Origin: an uncultured Pelagibacteraceae bacterium
GTDB taxonomy: Bacteria > Pseudomonadota > Alphaproteobacteria > Pelagibacterales > Pelagibacteraceae
Direction of reading: 5' to 3'
DNA length: 64,000 nt
NCBI GenBank assembly: GCA_902599995.1
Contig: CACKHN010000005.1
Coordinates: 41,408 to 105,407, forward strand
The translations under genes were made by a program, and so were the position numbers. Under the pieces are notes generated by a model that saw only the letters and a program-made list of their open reading frames with translations, ran no database searches and had not been told where the DNA came from. How positions within the stretch are numbered: the stretch's first letter is position 1; every line of letters begins with the position of its first letter. This document shows, one piece after another, positions 41,973 through 55,300 of the stretch.

Positions 41973-43784
41973 TTACTTTTCTTTCGAAATTTTAAGAACA
42001 CCAATAAAAGCCTCTTGGGGTATTTCAACGCGTCCAAATTGCTTTGAACGTGCTTTACCTTTTTTTTGTTTTTCTAAAAGTTTTCTCTTTCTATCGGTTG
42101 CTCCACCACCATGAATTTTTGTCAAAACATCTTTTTTAAAACCCTTAATAGTTTCTCTTGCAATAATTTTACCACCAATTGCTGCTTGCACAGGTATCAT
42201 AAAATTATGTCTTGGTATCAAATCCTTCAATTTTTCACAAACCTCTCTACCTGTTCTTTGTGCAAAATCTTTGTGTATCATCATTGCTAAAGCATCAACA
42301 GGCTCAGCATTTACTAAAATGCCTAATTTGACTAAATCTCCTTCACGATGTTCTATTATTTCATAATCAAAACTTGCATAACCGCTTGTCATTGATTTAA
42401 GGCGATCATTAAAATCAAAAACTACTTCATTAAGAGGAAGTTCATAATTAACAACCGCTCTATTTCCTGAGTAACTTAAATTGGTTTGTATACCCCTTTT
42501 TTCTTGACACATTTTAATTATTGATCCTAAATACTGATCTGGAGTTATAATGGTTGCTTTAATCCAGGGTTCTTCAATCATTTTTATTAATGTTGGATTT
42601 GGTAAACTAGAAGGATTTTGTAAATCAACTATTGTTCCCTTATTTAAATGAACCTTGTACACAACTCCAGGTGTTGTAGTTAATAAGTTTACATCAAACT
42701 CTCGTTCAAGTCTTTCTGTTACAATTTCAAGATGTAACAAACCTAAAAAGCCACACCTAAATCCTAACCCTAAAGCTGAGGACGACTCAGGTTCAAAAGA
42801 AAAACTTGCATCATTTAATTGAAGTTTAGCTAATCCATCTTTTAATTTCTGATACTCTGAACTATCAACTGGAAATAATCCACAAAATACTACTGGTTTG
42901 CTTGGTTTAAATCCTGGTAGCGCATCTTTTAATGGTTTCGTTGCATCACAAATAGTATCACCAACTTTTGTATCTGATAGGACTTTAATTCCTGTGGTTA
43001 TAAATCCTATCTCACCTGTTTTTAACTCATTTATATTAGTAGGTTTAGGAGTAAAAACACCCACTTTTTCAACAATATATTCTTGATTGGTTGACATCAT
43101 CTTGATTTTCATATTTTTTGATAATTTTCCGTCAATTACTCTAACTAAAATTACAACACCTAGGTAAGTGTCATACCAACTATCGACAAGTAAACATTTT
43201 AAATTTGATGCACTTTCACCTTTAGGCGCAGGCAAGATGTGTATTATTTGCTCTAAAATATCCTCAATACCCTTTCCTGTTTTACCAGAACACGGAATTG
43301 CATTTTCTGTATCAATACCAATCACATCTTCAATTTGCTTTTTGGTTTTTTCTACATCTGATGCAGGCAAATCAACTTTATTTAATACAGGAACAATTTC
43401 GTGATTAGAATCCAAGGCTTGATAAACATTTGCTAAAGTCTGAGCCTCAACACCTTGCGTGCTATCAACAATAAGAATTGAACCCTCACATGCATAAAGA
43501 GACCTGCTTACCTCATAGCTAAAATCTACGTGACCAGGTGTATCGATAATATTTAAAATATATTTTTTACCATTTTTTGCTTTATAATTTAATTTTACTG
43601 TTTGAGCCTTAATTGTTATTCCTCTTTCTCTTTCAATATCCATGGAGTCAAGAACTTGAGCTTTCATCTCTCTTTCAGTTAAGCCCCCACAACTGTGAAT
43701 TATTCGGTCAGCAATAGTAGACTTTCCATGATCAATATGAGCAATAATTGCAAAATTTCTTATATTATCAATTTCGCTGGACAT
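41973..43784 (-). CDS. lepA: Elongation factor 4
   Basis: [62 protein letters not shown]; 603 aa. Confidence 0.98.
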   Translation of the reverse strand: MSSEIDNIRNFAIIAHIDHGKSTIADRIIHSCGGLTEREMKAQVLDSMDIERERGITIKAQTVKLNYKAKNGKKYILNIIDTPGHVDFSYEVSRSLYACEGSILIVDSTQGVEAQTLANVYQALDSNHEIVPVLNKVDLPASDVEKTKKQIEDVIGIDTENAIPCSGKTGKGIEDILEQIIHILPAPKGESASNLKCLLVDSWYDTYLGVVILVRVIDGKLSKNMKIKMMSTNQEYIVEKVGVFTPKPTNINELKTGEIGFITTGIKVLSDTKVGDTICDATKPLKDALPGFKPSKPVVFCGLFPVDSSEYQKLKDGLAKLQLNDASFSFEPESSSALGLGFRCGFLGLLHLEIVTERLEREFDVNLLTTTPGVVYKVHLNKGTIVDLQNPSSLPNPTLIKMIEEPWIKATIITPDQYLGSIIKMCQEKRGIQTNLSYSGNRAVVNYELPLNEVVFDFNDRLKSMTSGYASFDYEIIEHREGDLVKLGILVNAEPVDALAMMIHKDFAQRTGREVCEKLKDLIPRHNFMIPVQAAIGGKIIARETIKGFKKDVLTKIHGGGATDRKRKLLEKQKKGKARSKQFGRVEIPQEAFIGVLKISKEK

Positions 43785-46193
43785 TTAGGACCTAATTTTT
43801 GCACCCGATTTAGTCTCAACTGTTGAAATTATAAGTTTATTAATTTTTTCAAGATCACTTTCCTCTAATGTTTTTTCTGAAGATTGGATGGTTACATTGA
43901 GAGCAATGGATTTTTTATCTTTAGGAATATTTTCACCTTCATAAACATCGAAAATTTTTACCGATTTAATTAAATTTTGATCAATGGAAGATATGATTTC
44001 AATTAAATCTTGAGCTTTAAAATGTTTGTCCACTACAAAAGCAAAGTCTCTATCGGATTTTTGATAATCTGAGTACTTAAATTGAGATTTTGAGTCTTTA
44101 AGTTTAAGCTTGTTATCTTTCAAGTAATCCAGATAAATTTCGAAACCAACTAATGCCTCTGTTTTTATATCAAGTTTTTTTGTAATATTTGGATGAATTT
44201 CTCCAAAATAAGCCACTGGACCAATGTCGTCTTTATCAAGATACACAGATCCAGATTTTCCTGGATGATAATAAGAAGGTGATTTTTCTCTTACAAATAA
44301 ATTTTGCCTATCATATCCAGCCTCTACTAATGTCTGAATTACATCCTTTTTTGCATCAAACACATCAGCTGATCTATTTTCCTCATTCCAATTTAATCTT
44401 GAAATCTTGCCTGATTTTATCGCACCTATAACTGTTAATTGTTCACCAGGTTTATTATCCTTAAAAATTGGTCCTATTTCAAAAAGAGAAATATCTTTAA
44501 ACCCCCTGCCTAAATTCTTCTTTAGATAAAATGTTAAATTAGGAAATATTGAATTTCTCAAAACATCTAGGTCTGAACTTATTGGATTTACTATTTTAAT
44601 TTCTTTAAAGTTTTCTTTGAAAAGATTATTTAATTTTGAATCAGTGAATGACCAAGTTACAGTTTCAAGATATCCTTTAGAAGCTACAGAACGCTGCAAA
44701 TAGTGAAAAAGTTTTTGTTGTTTATTTAGTGTATCTTTAAATCTAGTTTTTTCTGGTTCTAGATTTTTTATATTATTATAGCCCTTAATTCTTACTATCT
44801 CCTCTACTATATCCACAGGCTGAGTTATATCAGGTCTCCAAGTAGGAATTTTTAGCTCTAATTCTAATTTCTTTTTTGAAACTTCAAATCCTAAATCTGT
44901 TAATATTTTAATAATTTCTTTATCTTTTACCTTAAAACCTGCAATTCTCTCAAATAAAGAAATCTTAAATTTAATTTTATTTTTTTTATCTTTTTTAATT
45001 TTTTGAATGTCAAACTTACTTACCTTACCTCCACAAATTTCGATTATTAATTTCGAAGCTTTTTTTAGACCCATCTCTATCGATTGAGGGTCAATACCCC
45101 TTTCAAATCTAAATTTAGCATCAGTATCAATATTTAATAGTTTTGAAGTTTTTCTTATAGATCTTGGCAAAAAATACGCAGATTCTAACAAAATATTTTT
45201 AGTATTGATTTCAGTACCTGAACGTGTGCCTCCTATTATTCCACCCAAACCTAGTACACCAGACCTATCAGAAATTACACACATATCATTATCTAACTTG
45301 TACTCTTTATTATCCAGTGCCTCAAAAGTTTCACCCTTTTCTGAATTTCTTACAATTATTTCCTTATTAATTTTGTCTGCATCATATGCATGAAGAGGTC
45401 TATTTAAATCTAACATCACATAATTGGTTATATCTACAATTGCTGAAACAGGTTTTTGACCTAGAGCCTCAATTTTATCCTTCAGCCATTTTGGGCTCTC
45501 TTTATTTGTAACATCCCTAATTAAACAACTGCCAAATATTGTACAGCCTTGATTCTTATCTTTTGTAATAGAAACTTTGATTATTTGAGGTCCGTTACCT
45601 TTTATGTTTATGTTAGGAATGCTTTTTAATTTACCAGCTCCTGCTGCTACAAGATCTCTTGCTACTCCTCTTACGCCTAAACAATCGGGTCTATTAGGAG
45701 TGATTGATAAATCAATGACTTTTTCAGCTTTATTTTTAAAAAAATTTTTTCCTACTTTGTGAGAATACTTATTTGAGTTTAGCTCAGTTATACCCTCACT
45801 TTCATCGGACAAAGTTAATTCAGACTCTGAACATAACATCCCATATGAAGTCACTCCTCTTATTTTACTTACCGTAAGTTTCATATTATTTTTTGGAATT
45901 ACTGATCCTGGGCAAGCGTAAATTGTCAAAAGATCTTTTTTAGCATTAAGCGCACCACAAACAACCTTCACTGTGTTTTGTTCACCAATATCAACTTCAC
46001 ATACTTTAAGCTTATCTGCATTTGGATGTGGCTCAACATTTATAATTTTTGCAACTTTAAAATTATTTAGGTCAGAACTAGTCCTTTCAAAACTCTCAAC
46101 TTCGAGTCCAACATCAATCAACTTCTCGATTATTTCATTATCTTTGAACTTTGTTTCAAGATGTTCTTTAAGCCAGCCTATAGTAAATTTCAT
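43785..46193 (-). CDS. pheT: Phenylalanyl-tRNA synthetase beta subunit
   Basis: EMAP/tRNA-binding N-terminus, [21 protein letters not shown]5 and FDX-ACB domains. Confidence 0.97.
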   Translation of the reverse strand: MKFTIGWLKEHLETKFKDNEIIEKLIDVGLEVESFERTSSDLNNFKVAKIINVEPHPNADKLKVCEVDIGEQNTVKVVCGALNAKKDLLTIYACPGSVIPKNNMKLTVSKIRGVTSYGMLCSESELTLSDESEGITELNSNKYSHKVGKNFFKNKAEKVIDLSITPNRPDCLGVRGVARDLVAAGAGKLKSIPNINIKGNGPQIIKVSITKDKNQGCTIFGSCLIRDVTNKESPKWLKDKIEALGQKPVSAIVDITNYVMLDLNRPLHAYDADKINKEIIVRNSEKGETFEALDNKEYKLDNDMCVISDRSGVLGLGGIIGGTRSGTEINTKNILLESAYFLPRSIRKTSKLLNIDTDAKFRFERGIDPQSIEMGLKKASKLIIEICGGKVSKFDIQKIKKDKKNKIKFKISLFERIAGFKVKDKEIIKILTDLGFEVSKKKLELELKIPTWRPDITQPVDIVEEIVRIKGYNNIKNLEPEKTRFKDTLNKQQKLFHYLQRSVASKGYLETVTWSFTDSKLNNLFKENFKEIKIVNPISSDLDVLRNSIFPNLTFYLKKNLGRGFKDISLFEIGPIFKDNKPGEQLTVIGAIKSGKISRLNWNEENRSADVFDAKKDVIQTLVEAGYDRQNLFVREKSPSYYHPGKSGSVYLDKDDIGPVAYFGEIHPNITKKLDIKTEALVGFEIYLDYLKDNKLKLKDSKSQFKYSDYQKSDRDFAFVVDKHFKAQDLIEIISSIDQNLIKSVKIFDVYEGENIPKDKKSIALNVTIQSSEKTLEESDLEKINKLIISTVETKSGAKIRS

Positions 46194-47257
46194 CTACTAA
46201 GGCCCCTATAATTTGATGGCACATCCAATGGATCAAACCCGAAATGATTTAGCCACCTATAATCAGTCTCGAAAAAAGCTCTTAGATCATTTATTCCATA
46301 TTTAAGCATTGCCAACCTGTCTATACCGATCCCAAAAGCATAACCTTGATATTTATCTGGATTTATTTTTACATTTTTAAGTACGTTTGGATGTACCATC
46401 CCACAACCTAATATCTCTAACCATTTATCTCCCTCACCAATAATTATTTTTCCATCTCTCAGTTCGTAGCCAATGTCAACCTCTGCAGATGGTTCTGTGA
46501 AAGGGAAATGACTTGGTCTGAACCTCATTTTAATTTTATTTAACTCAAAAAAAGATTTTATAAAATAATTTAAACAACCTTTTAAATGTCCCATATTTAT
46601 GTTTTTATCAATATGAAGCCCCTCCACTTGATGAAACATTGGAGCGTGAGTTTGATCACTGTCAGACCTATATGTTCTACCAGGAGCAATAATTTTGAAA
46701 GGTGGTTTTCCTTTTAACATTGTTCGTACTTGAACTGGAGATGTGTGGGTTCTTAAAAGAAATTCTTTTTTATCATCCAAATAAAAAGTATCGTGCATAT
46801 CTCTTGCTGGATGATTATCTGGGGTATTTAATGCTGTAAAATTATAATGCTCATTCTCTACGTCTGGTCCTTCCTCAACACTAAAACCAATCTCAGAGAA
46901 TATTGAAGATATTTCGTCTATAACCTGAGAAACAGGATGGATCTTACCTTGAACAATATTTCTTTCAGGTAAAGTTACGTCTACCTTTTCATTCTCTAGC
47001 TTGGAATTTATTTCTGTAATTTCTATTTCTTGAATTTTTTTATTAATTTTATCTTGCAGTTCATCTTTTAAAATATTTAAATCTGATGCAAATTTTTTTC
47101 GCTCCTCAACTGGCAAAGATTTAAGATTTTTAAAAGAATTAGAAATTTTTCCATTCTTGCCAAATAATTCAGATTTGATCTGACTAACATTTTCAATTTT
47201 TAAATCACCACTTAGTTTTACTAAAAATTCATCTTTAATTTTTTTAATATCAGACAT
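46190..47257 (-). CDS. pheS: Phenylalanyl-tRNA synthetase alpha subunit
   Basis: [68 protein letters not shown]. Confidence 0.98.
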   Translation of the reverse strand: MSDIKKIKDEFLVKLSGDLKIENVSQIKSELFGKNGKISNSFKNLKSLPVEERKKFASDLNILKDELQDKINKKIQEIEITEINSKLENEKVDVTLPERNIVQGKIHPVSQVIDEISSIFSEIGFSVEEGPDVENEHYNFTALNTPDNHPARDMHDTFYLDDKKEFLLRTHTSPVQVRTMLKGKPPFKIIAPGRTYRSDSDQTHAPMFHQVEGLHIDKNINMGHLKGCLNYFIKSFFELNKIKMRFRPSHFPFTEPSAEVDIGYELRDGKIIIGEGDKWLEILGCGMVHPNVLKNVKINPDKYQGYAFGIGIDRLAMLKYGINDLRAFFETDYRWLNHFGFDPLDVPSNYRGLSR

Positions 47258-47300
47258 ATCAATAGAATATTTGTTAACTTTAGAAAAACAACAATGAAAA

Positions 47301-47657
47301 TTAATTCAGCGCTGATTGGGCTTTTTGTACAATTGTTTTAAATGCCACCGGGCTATCATAAGCAATTTCAGCAAGAATTTTTCTATCTATTACTACACCA
47401 CATTTGTTTAATCCATTTATGAATTTAGAATATGTCATACCTTCTGCTCTGACACCTGCATTTATTCTTTGTATCCATAAAGATTTGAAATCTCTTTTTT
47501 TATTCCTTCTATCTCTATAAGCATATTGCATTGATTTTTCCATTGCTTGCTTTGCAACTCTTATTGTATTTTTTCTTCTGCCCCATTGACCTTTGACAGC
47601 TTTTAAAACTTTTTTATGCTTAGCTTTACTTGTTACACCTCTTTTAACTCTTGCCAT
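47301..47657 (-). CDS. rplT: 50S ribosomal protein L20
   Basis: [51 protein letters not shown]. Confidence 0.98.
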   Translation of the reverse strand: MARVKRGVTSKAKHKKVLKAVKGQWGRRKNTIRVAKQAMEKSMQYAYRDRRNKKRDFKSLWIQRINAGVRAEGMTYSKFINGLNKCGVVIDRKILAEIAYDSPVAFKTIVQKAQSALN

Positions 47658-47659
47658 TA

Positions 47660-47866
47660 TTAACCTCTTAAGCTGTAAGGCATGTAAGATTTAACAATTT
47701 TCCCGTCTTGCTTGGACATTGTTGTTGTGCCTCTTAATTTTCTAATTTGAGAATTTGTTCTTTTAATCATGCCATGTCTTTTTCCAGCTTGAGCAGTTAT
47801 CACTTTGCCTTTAGCTGATATTTTAAACCTCTTTTTTGCTGAGCTTTTTGTTTTTAATTTCGGCAT
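47660..47866 (-). CDS. rpmI: 50S ribosomal protein L35
   Basis: [33 protein letters not shown]. Confidence 0.97.
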   Translation of the reverse strand: MPKLKTKSSAKKRFKISAKGKVITAQAGKRHGMIKRTNSQIRKLRGTTTMSKQDGKIVKSYMPYSLRG

Positions 47867-47919
47867 AATTCTGCGGTTTTATACAAAGAATGATATAATT
47901 TTACAACCTCTATTAAACC

Positions 47920-48465
47920 TTATAAAGGTTGAATAACCATTATCATTTGCTTACCGTCAAATTTTGGGTGAAGCTCTACTTTGCCAATATCTTTCATGTC
48001 TTCCTTAATTTTACCCATAAGTTCATTTCCTAAGTGAGAATGTTGTAATTCTCGACCCTTAAATCTTATAGTGAATTTTACTTTATCTCCTTTGGCAATA
48101 AATTTTTTTGCATTTTTAACTTTAAAATCATAATCATGAGTTTCTGTTACAGGTCTCATTTTAATTTCTTTAAGTAAAACAACTTTTTGCTTCTTTTTTG
48201 CAAGGTTTGCTTTTTTTTGTGCATCATATTTATATTTACCCATATCCATGATTTTACAAACTGGTGGATTTGCATTTGGTGCTATTTCAATTAAATCTAG
48301 ACCTTGATTTTTTGCCAATGAGATCGCTTCATTCGTATTTAGCACACCAAGATTTTCACCGTCGCTCGCTATCACTTGAACGTCTGGAGAGGAAATCCTA
48401 TTATTAGATTTTGGACCTCTGTCTTTAGTTCTTTTTTGGAAATAATTTTGTTTAAAATCTGCCAC
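47920..48465 (-). CDS. infC: Translation initiation factor IF-3 (GTG start)
   Basis: GLDLIEIAPNANPPVCKIMDMGKYKYDAQKK, KVKFTIRFKGRELQH. Confidence 0.97.
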   Translation of the reverse strand: MADFKQNYFQKRTKDRGPKSNNRISSPDVQVIASDGENLGVLNTNEAISLAKNQGLDLIEIAPNANPPVCKIMDMGKYKYDAQKKANLAKKKQKVVLLKEIKMRPVTETHDYDFKVKNAKKFIAKGDKVKFTIRFKGRELQHSHLGNELMGKIKEDMKDIGKVELHPKFDGKQMIMVIQPL

Positions 48466-50382
48466 TTAGTTTGAAGATGCTTTGTTTAAAGCAGAGAAAG
48501 TTTTTAAAAATGTATCTATATCCATATTTTCTTGTTTATTAGAATTTAATCTTCTAATCGTTACGGAGTTGGAGTCAACTTCTTTTTTACCACAAATTAA
48601 TAAAATAGGTATTTTAGCCAATGAATGATCTCTTATTTTGTAATTTAAATTTTGGTTTTTTAAATCAACTGAAGAACTAATGCCCGCATTTTTAATTTTC
48701 TTAGATGTTTCAATAGCATAAGCATTAAATTCTTCTGAAATTGGAATTACCATTGTTTGTAAGGGTGATATCCAAAATGGAAATTTACCAGCATAGTTTT
48801 CTATTAAAATACCAATAAATCGTTCTAGAGATCCAAACAAAGCTCTATGTAACATCACAGGAATTTTCTTAGCACCATCTTTGTCGATATAAGATGCCCC
48901 TAATCTTTCAGGTAAATTTAAATCAACTTGTAAAGTTCCACATTGCCAATCTCTGCCAATTGCATCCCTTAAAACAAATTCAATTTTAGGACCATAGAAT
49001 GCTCCTTCTCCCTTATTAATACTATATTCTAATTTCGATGCTTTTACTGCTTCAAGTAAAGATGCTTCTGCTTTGTCCCATACTTTATCTTCACCAACTC
49101 TTACCTCTGGTCTATCTGCATATTTTAGAATTATATTTTCAAACCCAAGATCTTTATAGATATTCAAAATTAAATTTGTAACAATTAAACACTCACTTGT
49201 TATTTGTTCTTCTGAACAAAATATATGAGCATCATCTTGCGTAAAAGCTCTAACTCTAAGTAAACCATGTAATGCTCCTGACGGTTCATATCGATGAACT
49301 TTTCCAAACTCAGCGTAACGTAAAGGAAGATCTCTATAACTTTTTAGTCCTTGATTAAACACTTGAACATGTCCTGGACAGTTCATTGGTTTAATTGCGA
49401 ACACTTTTTCATCTGGAGTTTCGGATGTGTACATATTTTCACCATACTTTCCCCAATGTCCTGAGTTTTCCCATAATTGTCTATCTAATACCTCGGGAGT
49501 ATTTATTTCTTTGTAACCAGCTGCATCCTGTTTACTTCTCATATAGTTAATTAGATTTTGAAATAAAGCCCAGCCTCTTTCATGCCAAAAAACTGACCCT
49601 GGACTTTCTTCTCTAAAATGAAATAAATCCATCTCTTTACCTAATTTTCTATGATCTCTCTTTTCTGCTTCTTCTACCCTTTTAAGATATTCATCTAAAT
49701 CTTTTTGGTTTGACCAACTAGTGCCATATATTCTTTGAAGCATTTCATTTTTAGAGTCTCCTCTCCAATATGCCCCTGAAACTTTTGTTAACTTAAAATA
49801 CTTTCCAATTTTGCCTGTTGAGGATAAATGCGGACCTCTACAAAGATCATGCCAATCACCATGAAAATAAATTGAGACATCCTCTTTTTCTGGAATTGCT
49901 TTAATCAATTCTGATTTATAAATTTCACCCTTTTTTTTAAAATGATTAATAGCTTTATTTCTGTCCCAAACTTCTCTCTTTGTAATTTCATCTCTATCTA
50001 CAATTTCTTTCATTTTACTTTCAATTTTGATTAAATCATTTTCAGTAAAAGGTTCTTTTCTAGCAAAATCATAATAAAATCCGTTTTCAATAACTGGTCC
50101 AATTGTAACTTGAGTGCCAGGAAATAATTCTTGCACAGCCATTGCCAAAATGTGAGCGGTATCATGTCTTATAGTTTCTAGCCCTTCTGGATTTTTTGAG
50201 GTAAAAATTTTAACAGAACAATCTTTTTCTATTAAATAATCTAAATCTTTAAGTTCGCCATCAACACTTATAACAATTGCTTGTTTAGCCAATGACTTAC
50301 TTATTTTTTCAGCTACTTCAGTTCCTGTAACTTTTTTTGAAAAATTAAGATTATTTCCGTCAGGTAAAGTTATTTTAGGCAT
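48466..50382 (-). CDS. thrS: Threonyl-tRNA synthetase
   Basis: TGS domain, RHDTAHILAMAVQELFPGTQVTIGPVIENGFYYDF, KPMNCPGHVQVF, RDWQCGTLQVDLNLPERL. Confidence 0.98.
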   Translation of the reverse strand: MPKITLPDGNNLNFSKKVTGTEVAEKISKSLAKQAIVISVDGELKDLDYLIEKDCSVKIFTSKNPEGLETIRHDTAHILAMAVQELFPGTQVTIGPVIENGFYYDFARKEPFTENDLIKIESKMKEIVDRDEITKREVWDRNKAINHFKKKGEIYKSELIKAIPEKEDVSIYFHGDWHDLCRGPHLSSTGKIGKYFKLTKVSGAYWRGDSKNEMLQRIYGTSWSNQKDLDEYLKRVEEAEKRDHRKLGKEMDLFHFREESPGSVFWHERGWALFQNLINYMRSKQDAAGYKEINTPEVLDRQLWENSGHWGKYGENMYTSETPDEKVFAIKPMNCPGHVQVFNQGLKSYRDLPLRYAEFGKVHRYEPSGALHGLLRVRAFTQDDAHIFCSEEQITSECLIVTNLILNIYKDLGFENIILKYADRPEVRVGEDKVWDKAEASLLEAVKASKLEYSINKGEGAFYGPKIEFVLRDAIGRDWQCGTLQVDLNLPERLGASYIDKDGAKKIPVMLHRALFGSLERFIGILIENYAGKFPFWISPLQTMVIPISEEFNAYAIETSKKIKNAGISSSVDLKNQNLNYKIRDHSLAKIPILLICGKKEVDSNSVTIRRLNSNKQENMDIDTFLKTFSALNKASSN

Positions 50383-51537
50383 TTAATTTAATAGTCTTTT
50401 ATACTCTGAATAAGTAGAAAAACACATTTTTTCAACATTAAACCTTTGAGTAACATTTTTTCTCGCCTCTACTCCAATCATTTTTAAAGAGGTTTCATCC
50501 ATATTAAGAACTCTTAAAATCTTTTTACTTAAAGATTTGGCATTATTTGACTCAAATAAGAAACCTGTTTTTTCATTAATGATCGTTTCATTAGAACCAC
50601 CAATATTGCTTGCTATTATTGGTTTTCCCATTGATTGTGCCTCTACTGACACTCTTCCAAAAGCTTCTGGTTCATTGGAAGCTGAAACTATTATGTCTGA
50701 AACTTTGTAAGCCAAAGCCATATTTTTGCAATTATCTATAAATCGTATTTGTTTTGACATTCTATATTGTTCAGAGAGTCTAATTAATTTTTTCTTATAA
50801 AGTTCACGACCCTGATCGCTTCCAAGAATAACTGCATAAAAGGCTTCATATCCAATTTCTGTATTAATCAAATTAATCGCCTCTATAAATACTTCCTGGC
50901 CTTTCCATGAAGTTAATCTTCCAGGCAAAAGTATTATTTTTTTATCTTTCTCTATATCCCAATGTTTTAATAATTTTTTCTCATCACTTTCAAGAGTTGT
51001 AGATGAATCGAAGTAATCAACATTAATACCTCTGAAGATTACTAAAAATTTTTTTTTATTATTTAAATATCTAGAATAATTTTCTTTAATATGAGAAAAA
51101 ATAAAATTTGATCCTGCAATAATCAAATCAGATCTTACCATCACAGAATTATAAAGTTTTTTAAGATTGCTTTTAAAATTATAAGTACCATGGAAGGTGG
51201 TCACAAATTTTCTTCCAGTTAATTTAGATGCAAACAAACAAGACCACGCAGGTGCTCTACTTCGAGCGTGAACTATTGAGATATTATTTAATAAAATAAT
51301 TCCAATTAAAATGATTGAGTTAATAAAAATTAATAATGGATTTTTGCTTTGCACAGGGAGTTTAAAAATTTTTACTTTCTTTCTATCAACAAATTTTAGT
51401 AATTCACCTCCACTGGTCACAATAAAAGACTTGCAGTTGTTCTCAGGTAAATAATGTGCAATATCAAAGCAACCGGTCTCAGCACCCCCATAACCTAGTT
51501 TAGGGATTACCTGTAAAACTTTTAAATTAGTTGCCAT
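50383..51537 (-). CDS. Glycosyltransferase family 4 (GT-B)
   Basis: QVIPKLGYGGAETGCFDIA, ILLPGRLTSWKGQEVFIEAI, SNEPEAFGRVSVEAQSMGKPIIASNIGGSNETI. Confidence 0.92.
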   Translation of the reverse strand: MATNLKVLQVIPKLGYGGAETGCFDIAHYLPENNCKSFIVTSGGELLKFVDRKKVKIFKLPVQSKNPLLIFINSIILIGIILLNNISIVHARSRAPAWSCLFASKLTGRKFVTTFHGTYNFKSNLKKLYNSVMVRSDLIIAGSNFIFSHIKENYSRYLNNKKKFLVIFRGINVDYFDSSTTLESDEKKLLKHWDIEKDKKIILLPGRLTSWKGQEVFIEAINLINTEIGYEAFYAVILGSDQGRELYKKKLIRLSEQYRMSKQIRFIDNCKNMALAYKVSDIIVSASNEPEAFGRVSVEAQSMGKPIIASNIGGSNETIINEKTGFLFESNNAKSLSKKILRVLNMDETSLKMIGVEARKNVTQRFNVEKMCFSTYSEYKRLLN

Positions 51538-51544
51538 TTGATAA

Positions 51545-51575
51545 GTTTATATATTAATAGACAAAATATATAAAC
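51545..51575. promoter_or_regulatory. Perfect 11-bp inverted repeat in a divergent intergenic spacer
   Basis: GTTTATATATT (51545-51555) - AATAGACAA - AATATATAAAC (51565-51575). Confidence 0.5.
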
Positions 51576-51578
51576 GAA

Positions 51579-52322
51579 ATGGCAAATTTCAGATATTACA
51601 AAATCACAAAAACAAAGAAAATAAGATATATTTCTAACATTTATAAAAATAGTTTCTGTATAGTTTTTCTCCATGGTTTTATGTCTGATCTTGAAGGAGA
51701 AAAACCTAGAGCATTATTGAATTTTGCAAAAAAAAATAAAATAAGTTTCTTGGCACTAGAATATTCTGGACATGGTAAGTCTTCAGGAAAATTTATAGAA
51801 GGAAACATCTCCAAATGGAGTGAACAAACTTCAAAGTTAATTAGAAAAAAAACTAAAGGTAGCAATCTTATATTGGTAGGTTCAAGTATGGGGGCCTGGA
51901 TTTCTTTGAAACAATTTGAAATATTTAAAAATCGAATAATCGGTTTTTTAGGGATTGGCGCAGCTCCTGAATTTATAGAGTATATTATGTGGAAAAAATT
52001 TTCCAAAAAAATGAAAAAAGAAATAATTAAAAAAGGAATATATAATTTGAAACATGGAGATTATGAATACCCAATAACCTATCAATTAATAAAGGACGGA
52101 AGAAAAAATAAAGTTTTGAATAAAAAAATTAATTTAAAAATTAAAGTTACAATGGTTCATGGAGAAAAAGATGAGGCTGTTCCTGTCTCTTATTCTAGAA
52201 AAGTTCTAAGACTTTTTCCAAAAGCTAACAAAAAAATTAATATCGTTAAGAATGGCAATCACAGTTTATCTAATAAAAAAGGGTTAAAAATTATTTTAAA
52301 AGAGCTGAAATTATTAATCTAA
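51579..52322 (+). CDS. Alpha/beta hydrolase
   Basis: IVFLHGFMSDLEGEKPRALLNFAKK, LEYSGHGKSSGKF, LVGSSMGAWISLKQF (GxSxG), VHGEKDEAVP. Confidence 0.9.
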   Translation: MANFRYYKITKTKKIRYISNIYKNSFCIVFLHGFMSDLEGEKPRALLNFAKKNKISFLALEYSGHGKSSGKFIEGNISKWSEQTSKLIRKKTKGSNLILVGSSMGAWISLKQFEIFKNRIIGFLGIGAAPEFIEYIMWKKFSKKMKKEIIKKGIYNLKHGDYEYPITYQLIKDGRKNKVLNKKINLKIKVTMVHGEKDEAVPVSYSRKVLRLFPKANKKINIVKNGNHSLSNKKGLKIILKELKLLI

Positions 52323-55300
52323 CTTACTTTTTTTATGCCTTTTAGACTAATTGGGTTTTTGAGTTTGTCTAACATTTCTTTGGGACAAACTTGAATAAAA
52401 TAATTTAATTCTTCATCAATATTTTCAATTATTTTTTTTGAAAATTCCGACCCTGTTTCTTTGAAATGATCTGAAATTAAATTTTTCAAAACTTCTTTCC
52501 AATATTCTGTTTCAACATTTTGCCAAATAACTGAATCCGAATTTACTTTTTTTTCAAATTGCTTAGATTTATCATATACAAAAGCCATGCCACCAGTCAT
52601 CCCTGCTGCAAAATTATCTCCTACCTCTCCTAAAATTACTACCATACCACCAGTCATATATTCACAACCATTTGAGTCACATCCCTCAATCACGGTTATG
52701 GCACCAGAATTTCTTACTGCAAATCTTTCACCTGCTTGACCTGCTGCAAAAAGTTTACCTGAGGTTGCTCCATACAGAACTGTATTTCCCAAAATAGTAT
52801 TTTCGTTAGACACTAAGTTGCTTTCCTCTGATAACTTAATTGATATTGTAGCGCCTGACAAACCTTTCCCAACATAATCGTTAGCATCTCCTTTAAGAAC
52901 CAATTTTAAACCTTTAGAGGAAAATGCCCCAAAAGATTGTCCTGCAGAGCCTTTAAAATTTAAAGTTAAAAAGCCATCATTAAGTTGTTCATATCCATAT
53001 TTTTTATAGAGATGATGAGAAATTCTTGTTCCAACAGCTCTATGCGTGTTTTGTATTGGATAAACCTTTTCAATTGTTTCTGCGTTATCTAAAGCCTTTT
53101 CTATTTCTGGCCAAATGTCTTGATCTAAAGTGTCTGGCACACTATTTATCTTGGGACTATCACAATATCTTTTATGATTACCAGAGTCTGCTTGAACAAA
53201 AAGTGGATTTAAATCTAAATCATCCAGATTTGAAGAACCTTTACTAACTTGTCTCAAAAGGTCAGTTCTTCCAATAATATCATTTAAAGACTTAAATCCT
53301 AATTTAGCTAATATCTCTCTTACTTCAGTTGCAATAAATGTGAATAAATTTACAACCTTTTCAGGTGTTCCAGTAAATTTTTCTCTCAATTTTTCATCCT
53401 GTGTGCAAACACCAACTGGACAGGTATTTGAATGACATTGTCTTACCATAATACAACCCATAGCAACTAAAGCTGTGGTTGCAACTCCATATTCCTCAGC
53501 ACCCATCATTGCTGCAATAACAACGTCTCTTCCAGTTTTAATTCCACCATCAGTTCTTAAAGTAACTTTATGTCTAAGATTATTTAGAGTTAGAACTTGA
53601 TTAGCCTCGGTTAAACCCATTTCCCAAGGTATTCCAACATATTTCACACTTGTTTGTGGAGTAGCACCCGTTCCACCATTATGTCCCGATATTAAGATTA
53701 TATCTGCTTTAGCTTTAGCAACACCTGCTGCAATTGTTCCAACCCCAGAAGATGCAACTAGCTTAACTCCTATCCTCGCTTTAGGATTAATTTGTTTCAA
53801 GTCATAAATCAATTGTGCAAGATCTTCTATGGAATAGATATCATGATGCGGTGGTGGAGAGATTAATGTTACTCCAGGCGTTGAATGTCTAAGTCTTGCA
53901 ATTTCATCTGTAATTTTAAATCCTGGTAACTGACCTCCTTCTCCTGGTTTAGCTCCTTGTGCAATTTTAATTTCAATTTCATTACAATTATTCAAGTAAT
54001 TTACTGTTACTCCAAACCTTGCAGAGGCTATTTGTTTTACTCTTGAATTCGCACTGTCACCATTTTCTAAAACTTTAAATCTTTTTTCATCTTCTCCTCC
54101 TTCTCCACTGCAAGAAGCACCTTTTATTCTATTCATTCCAGTAGCAAGTGTTTCATGAGCCTCTTTTGATAAAGCACCATGAGACATACTTCCGCTTCCA
54201 AATCTTTTTAAAATATTTTCTATAGGTTCTACTTCAGCAATTTCTATAGACTTATTTAATTTTTTTATTCTAAAATCAATTAAATCTCTCAAATTAATAG
54301 GTGGTAAATTATAAATTCCCTCTGCATACCTTTTGTAAGCATCATAAGAATTGGAACCTACAGCACTTTGAAGTAAGTGAATTAGCTTTCCTTGGTACTG
54401 ATGAGTTTCTCCATTTTTTCTGTACCTATAAATTCCACCTATTGGGAGAATTGTATCACTACTTTCAAAAGCTTCTTTATGTATTTGTCTGATTTTTTTT
54501 TCAATTCCTGTTAAACCTATGCCTGATATTTTTGATACTACTCCAGGGAAATAATCTGCAACAATCGTTCTACTTAAACCAACTGTTTCAAAATTACACC
54601 CACCTCTATAAGAACTTAAAACCGAAATACCCATCTTTGACATTATCTTTAAAAGTCCCGCATTTACAGACTTAATGTATCTTTCAACACATTCGTCAAA
54701 GCTGTATTTTCCAAACAATTTTTTTTCATGCCTTTGATATAAACTATCAAACGCTAGGTATGGATTGACAGTAGTTGCACCTACTCCAATTAACGTTGCA
54801 AAAGAATGGGTATCCATTGCTTCACCTGATTGAACATTAATAGAAACATAACCTCTTAATTTTTTTTCAATTAAAAATGAGTTAATTGCGCCAACTGCAA
54901 GCAGCATTGGAATCGGAAGTTTTAGGCTTGATAGCTCTTTATCACTCAAAATTAATTGGGTAACACCTTGTCTAACAGCGATTTCCGCGTCTTTTTGAAT
55001 TCTTTTTATCGATTCGTGCAAATTTTCACTATCTGAAAAAGTGCAATCAATTACTAAGGAATTATTACCAAAAAAGTTAATAAATTTCTCAAATTGAGAA
55101 TTTGATAAGATTGGGCTATTTAAAACATAAATATTTTGTTTAGTTAGATTGTCAAAGTCTAAGATATTTCCAAGATTTCCAAACCTAGTTTTTAAACTCA
55201 TAACCTTATTTTCTCTTAAAGAGTCTATTGGTGGATTTGTTACTTGACTAAAGTTCTGTCTAAAAAAGTGATATAAAGGTCTGTATTTATCTGACAATAC

